DNA of 64,000 bases, from positions 1 to 64,000 of the forward strand of contig CAMDAC010000009.1 in NCBI GenBank assembly GCA_945888325.1, in the 5' to 3' direction. The DNA comes from Candidatus Sulfopaludibacter sp. SbA3. Lineage in GTDB: Bacteria > Pseudomonadota > Alphaproteobacteria > Caulobacterales > Hyphomonadaceae. Positions 63,983 through 64,000 of the stretch are shown here, piece after piece. Position numbers and translations under genes: made by a program. The number at the start of each line of letters is the position of its first letter. Within the stretch, counting starts at the first letter, position 1. The notes under the pieces are model-generated. The model saw nothing but the letters and a program-made list of their open reading frames with translations, was not told where the DNA came from and did not search any database.

Positions 63983-64000
63983 ATGTTCAGACTCTCCCTA
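63983..64000 (+). CDS. Possible 5' end of a gene at the window edge
   Basis: ATG at 63983 opens MFRLSL and runs off the end. AAGGA lies 7 nt upstream. The residues would suit the start of a signal peptide. Too short for assignment. Confidence 0.35.

Noticed and set aside
63751-63984. 77-residue minus-strand frame at the window end
   Set aside because: It runs across the CtrA box and promoter region, is Arg/Leu/Cys-rich, lacks a ribosome-binding site and overlaps the start of the better-supported 81-residue gene.

Overview
The window is GC-rich chromosomal DNA from an alphaproteobacterium, most likely of the Hyphomonadaceae/Caulobacterales type. The evidence is an NDUFS4-like complex I accessory subunit, an ATP12-family F1-ATPase assembly chaperone, a double-length alphaproteobacterial dCTP deaminase, a full-consensus CtrA box (TTAA-N7-TTAAC), and a dense aerobic fatty-acid/acyl-CoA gene content. 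Genus is inference only. Six tRNA genes are visible: Ser-CGA, Pro-TGG, Arg-TCT, Gly-CCC, Gly-TCC and Tyr-GTA.

Layout. 1-1.86 kb is the end of an integrated element whose tyrosine integrase faces away from a tRNA-Ser(CGA) target; the rest lies left of the window. 2-10.3 kb is core: a TetR regulator, rplU-rpmA, a GNAT gene, obgE, a GST, proB translationally coupled to a GNAT gene and to a RimK-type ATP-grasp gene with an RLAN N-terminal domain, then an AraC regulator. 10.6-14 kb has two tRNAs, the complex I subunit, and a divergent acyl-CoA synthetase/thioesterase pair. 14.0-19 kb is accessory-like: an AT-rich spacer, a two-gene membrane module (four-TM coiled-coil protein plus an anchored VWA-like protein), and two tandem alpha/beta-hydrolase-fold paralogues that lack catalytic residues, one of them a pseudogene. 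19-31 kb holds an HSL-type esterase, an exported amidohydrolase, an acyl-CoA carboxylase beta subunit, a run of small exported proteins of unknown function, atp12, a second amidohydrolase, the crcB-rluC-HAD operon and an HU protein with a histone-H1-like tail.

31.2-43.1 kb is a glycan-use locus: a GT4-type glycosyltransferase and a GH130 phosphorylase (each broken by one in-frame TAG), a ROK sugar kinase, a GH36 alpha-galactosidase, a GH42 beta-galactosidase, and galT-galK-galM. These would free galactose from alpha- and beta-galactosides and send it into the Leloir pathway. No galE and no sugar transporter are seen here. 43.2-49.5 kb has an acyl-CoA dehydrogenase, a lipoprotein, apaG, metZ, dcd, and a small membrane peptide gene next to a lipoprotein C39-like cysteine peptidase gene. 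49.6-57.2 kb has an APC amino-acid permease, the complete four-gene Anbu operon (circularly permuted ATP-grasp, alpha-E, transglutaminase, Anbu protease), and an SLC13-type transporter. 57.3-64 kb has a methyltransferase, two tRNAs, rlmB, a two-TM acidic protein, a second acyl-CoA dehydrogenase, RidA next to a ThiO-like oxidase, and a small acidic protein gene directly behind the CtrA box.

The best candidates for under-described biology are the four-TM/VWA pair, the peptide/C39 pair, the GNAT-RLAN ATP-grasp unit, the Anbu operon, and the two adjacent amber-interrupted glycan genes.
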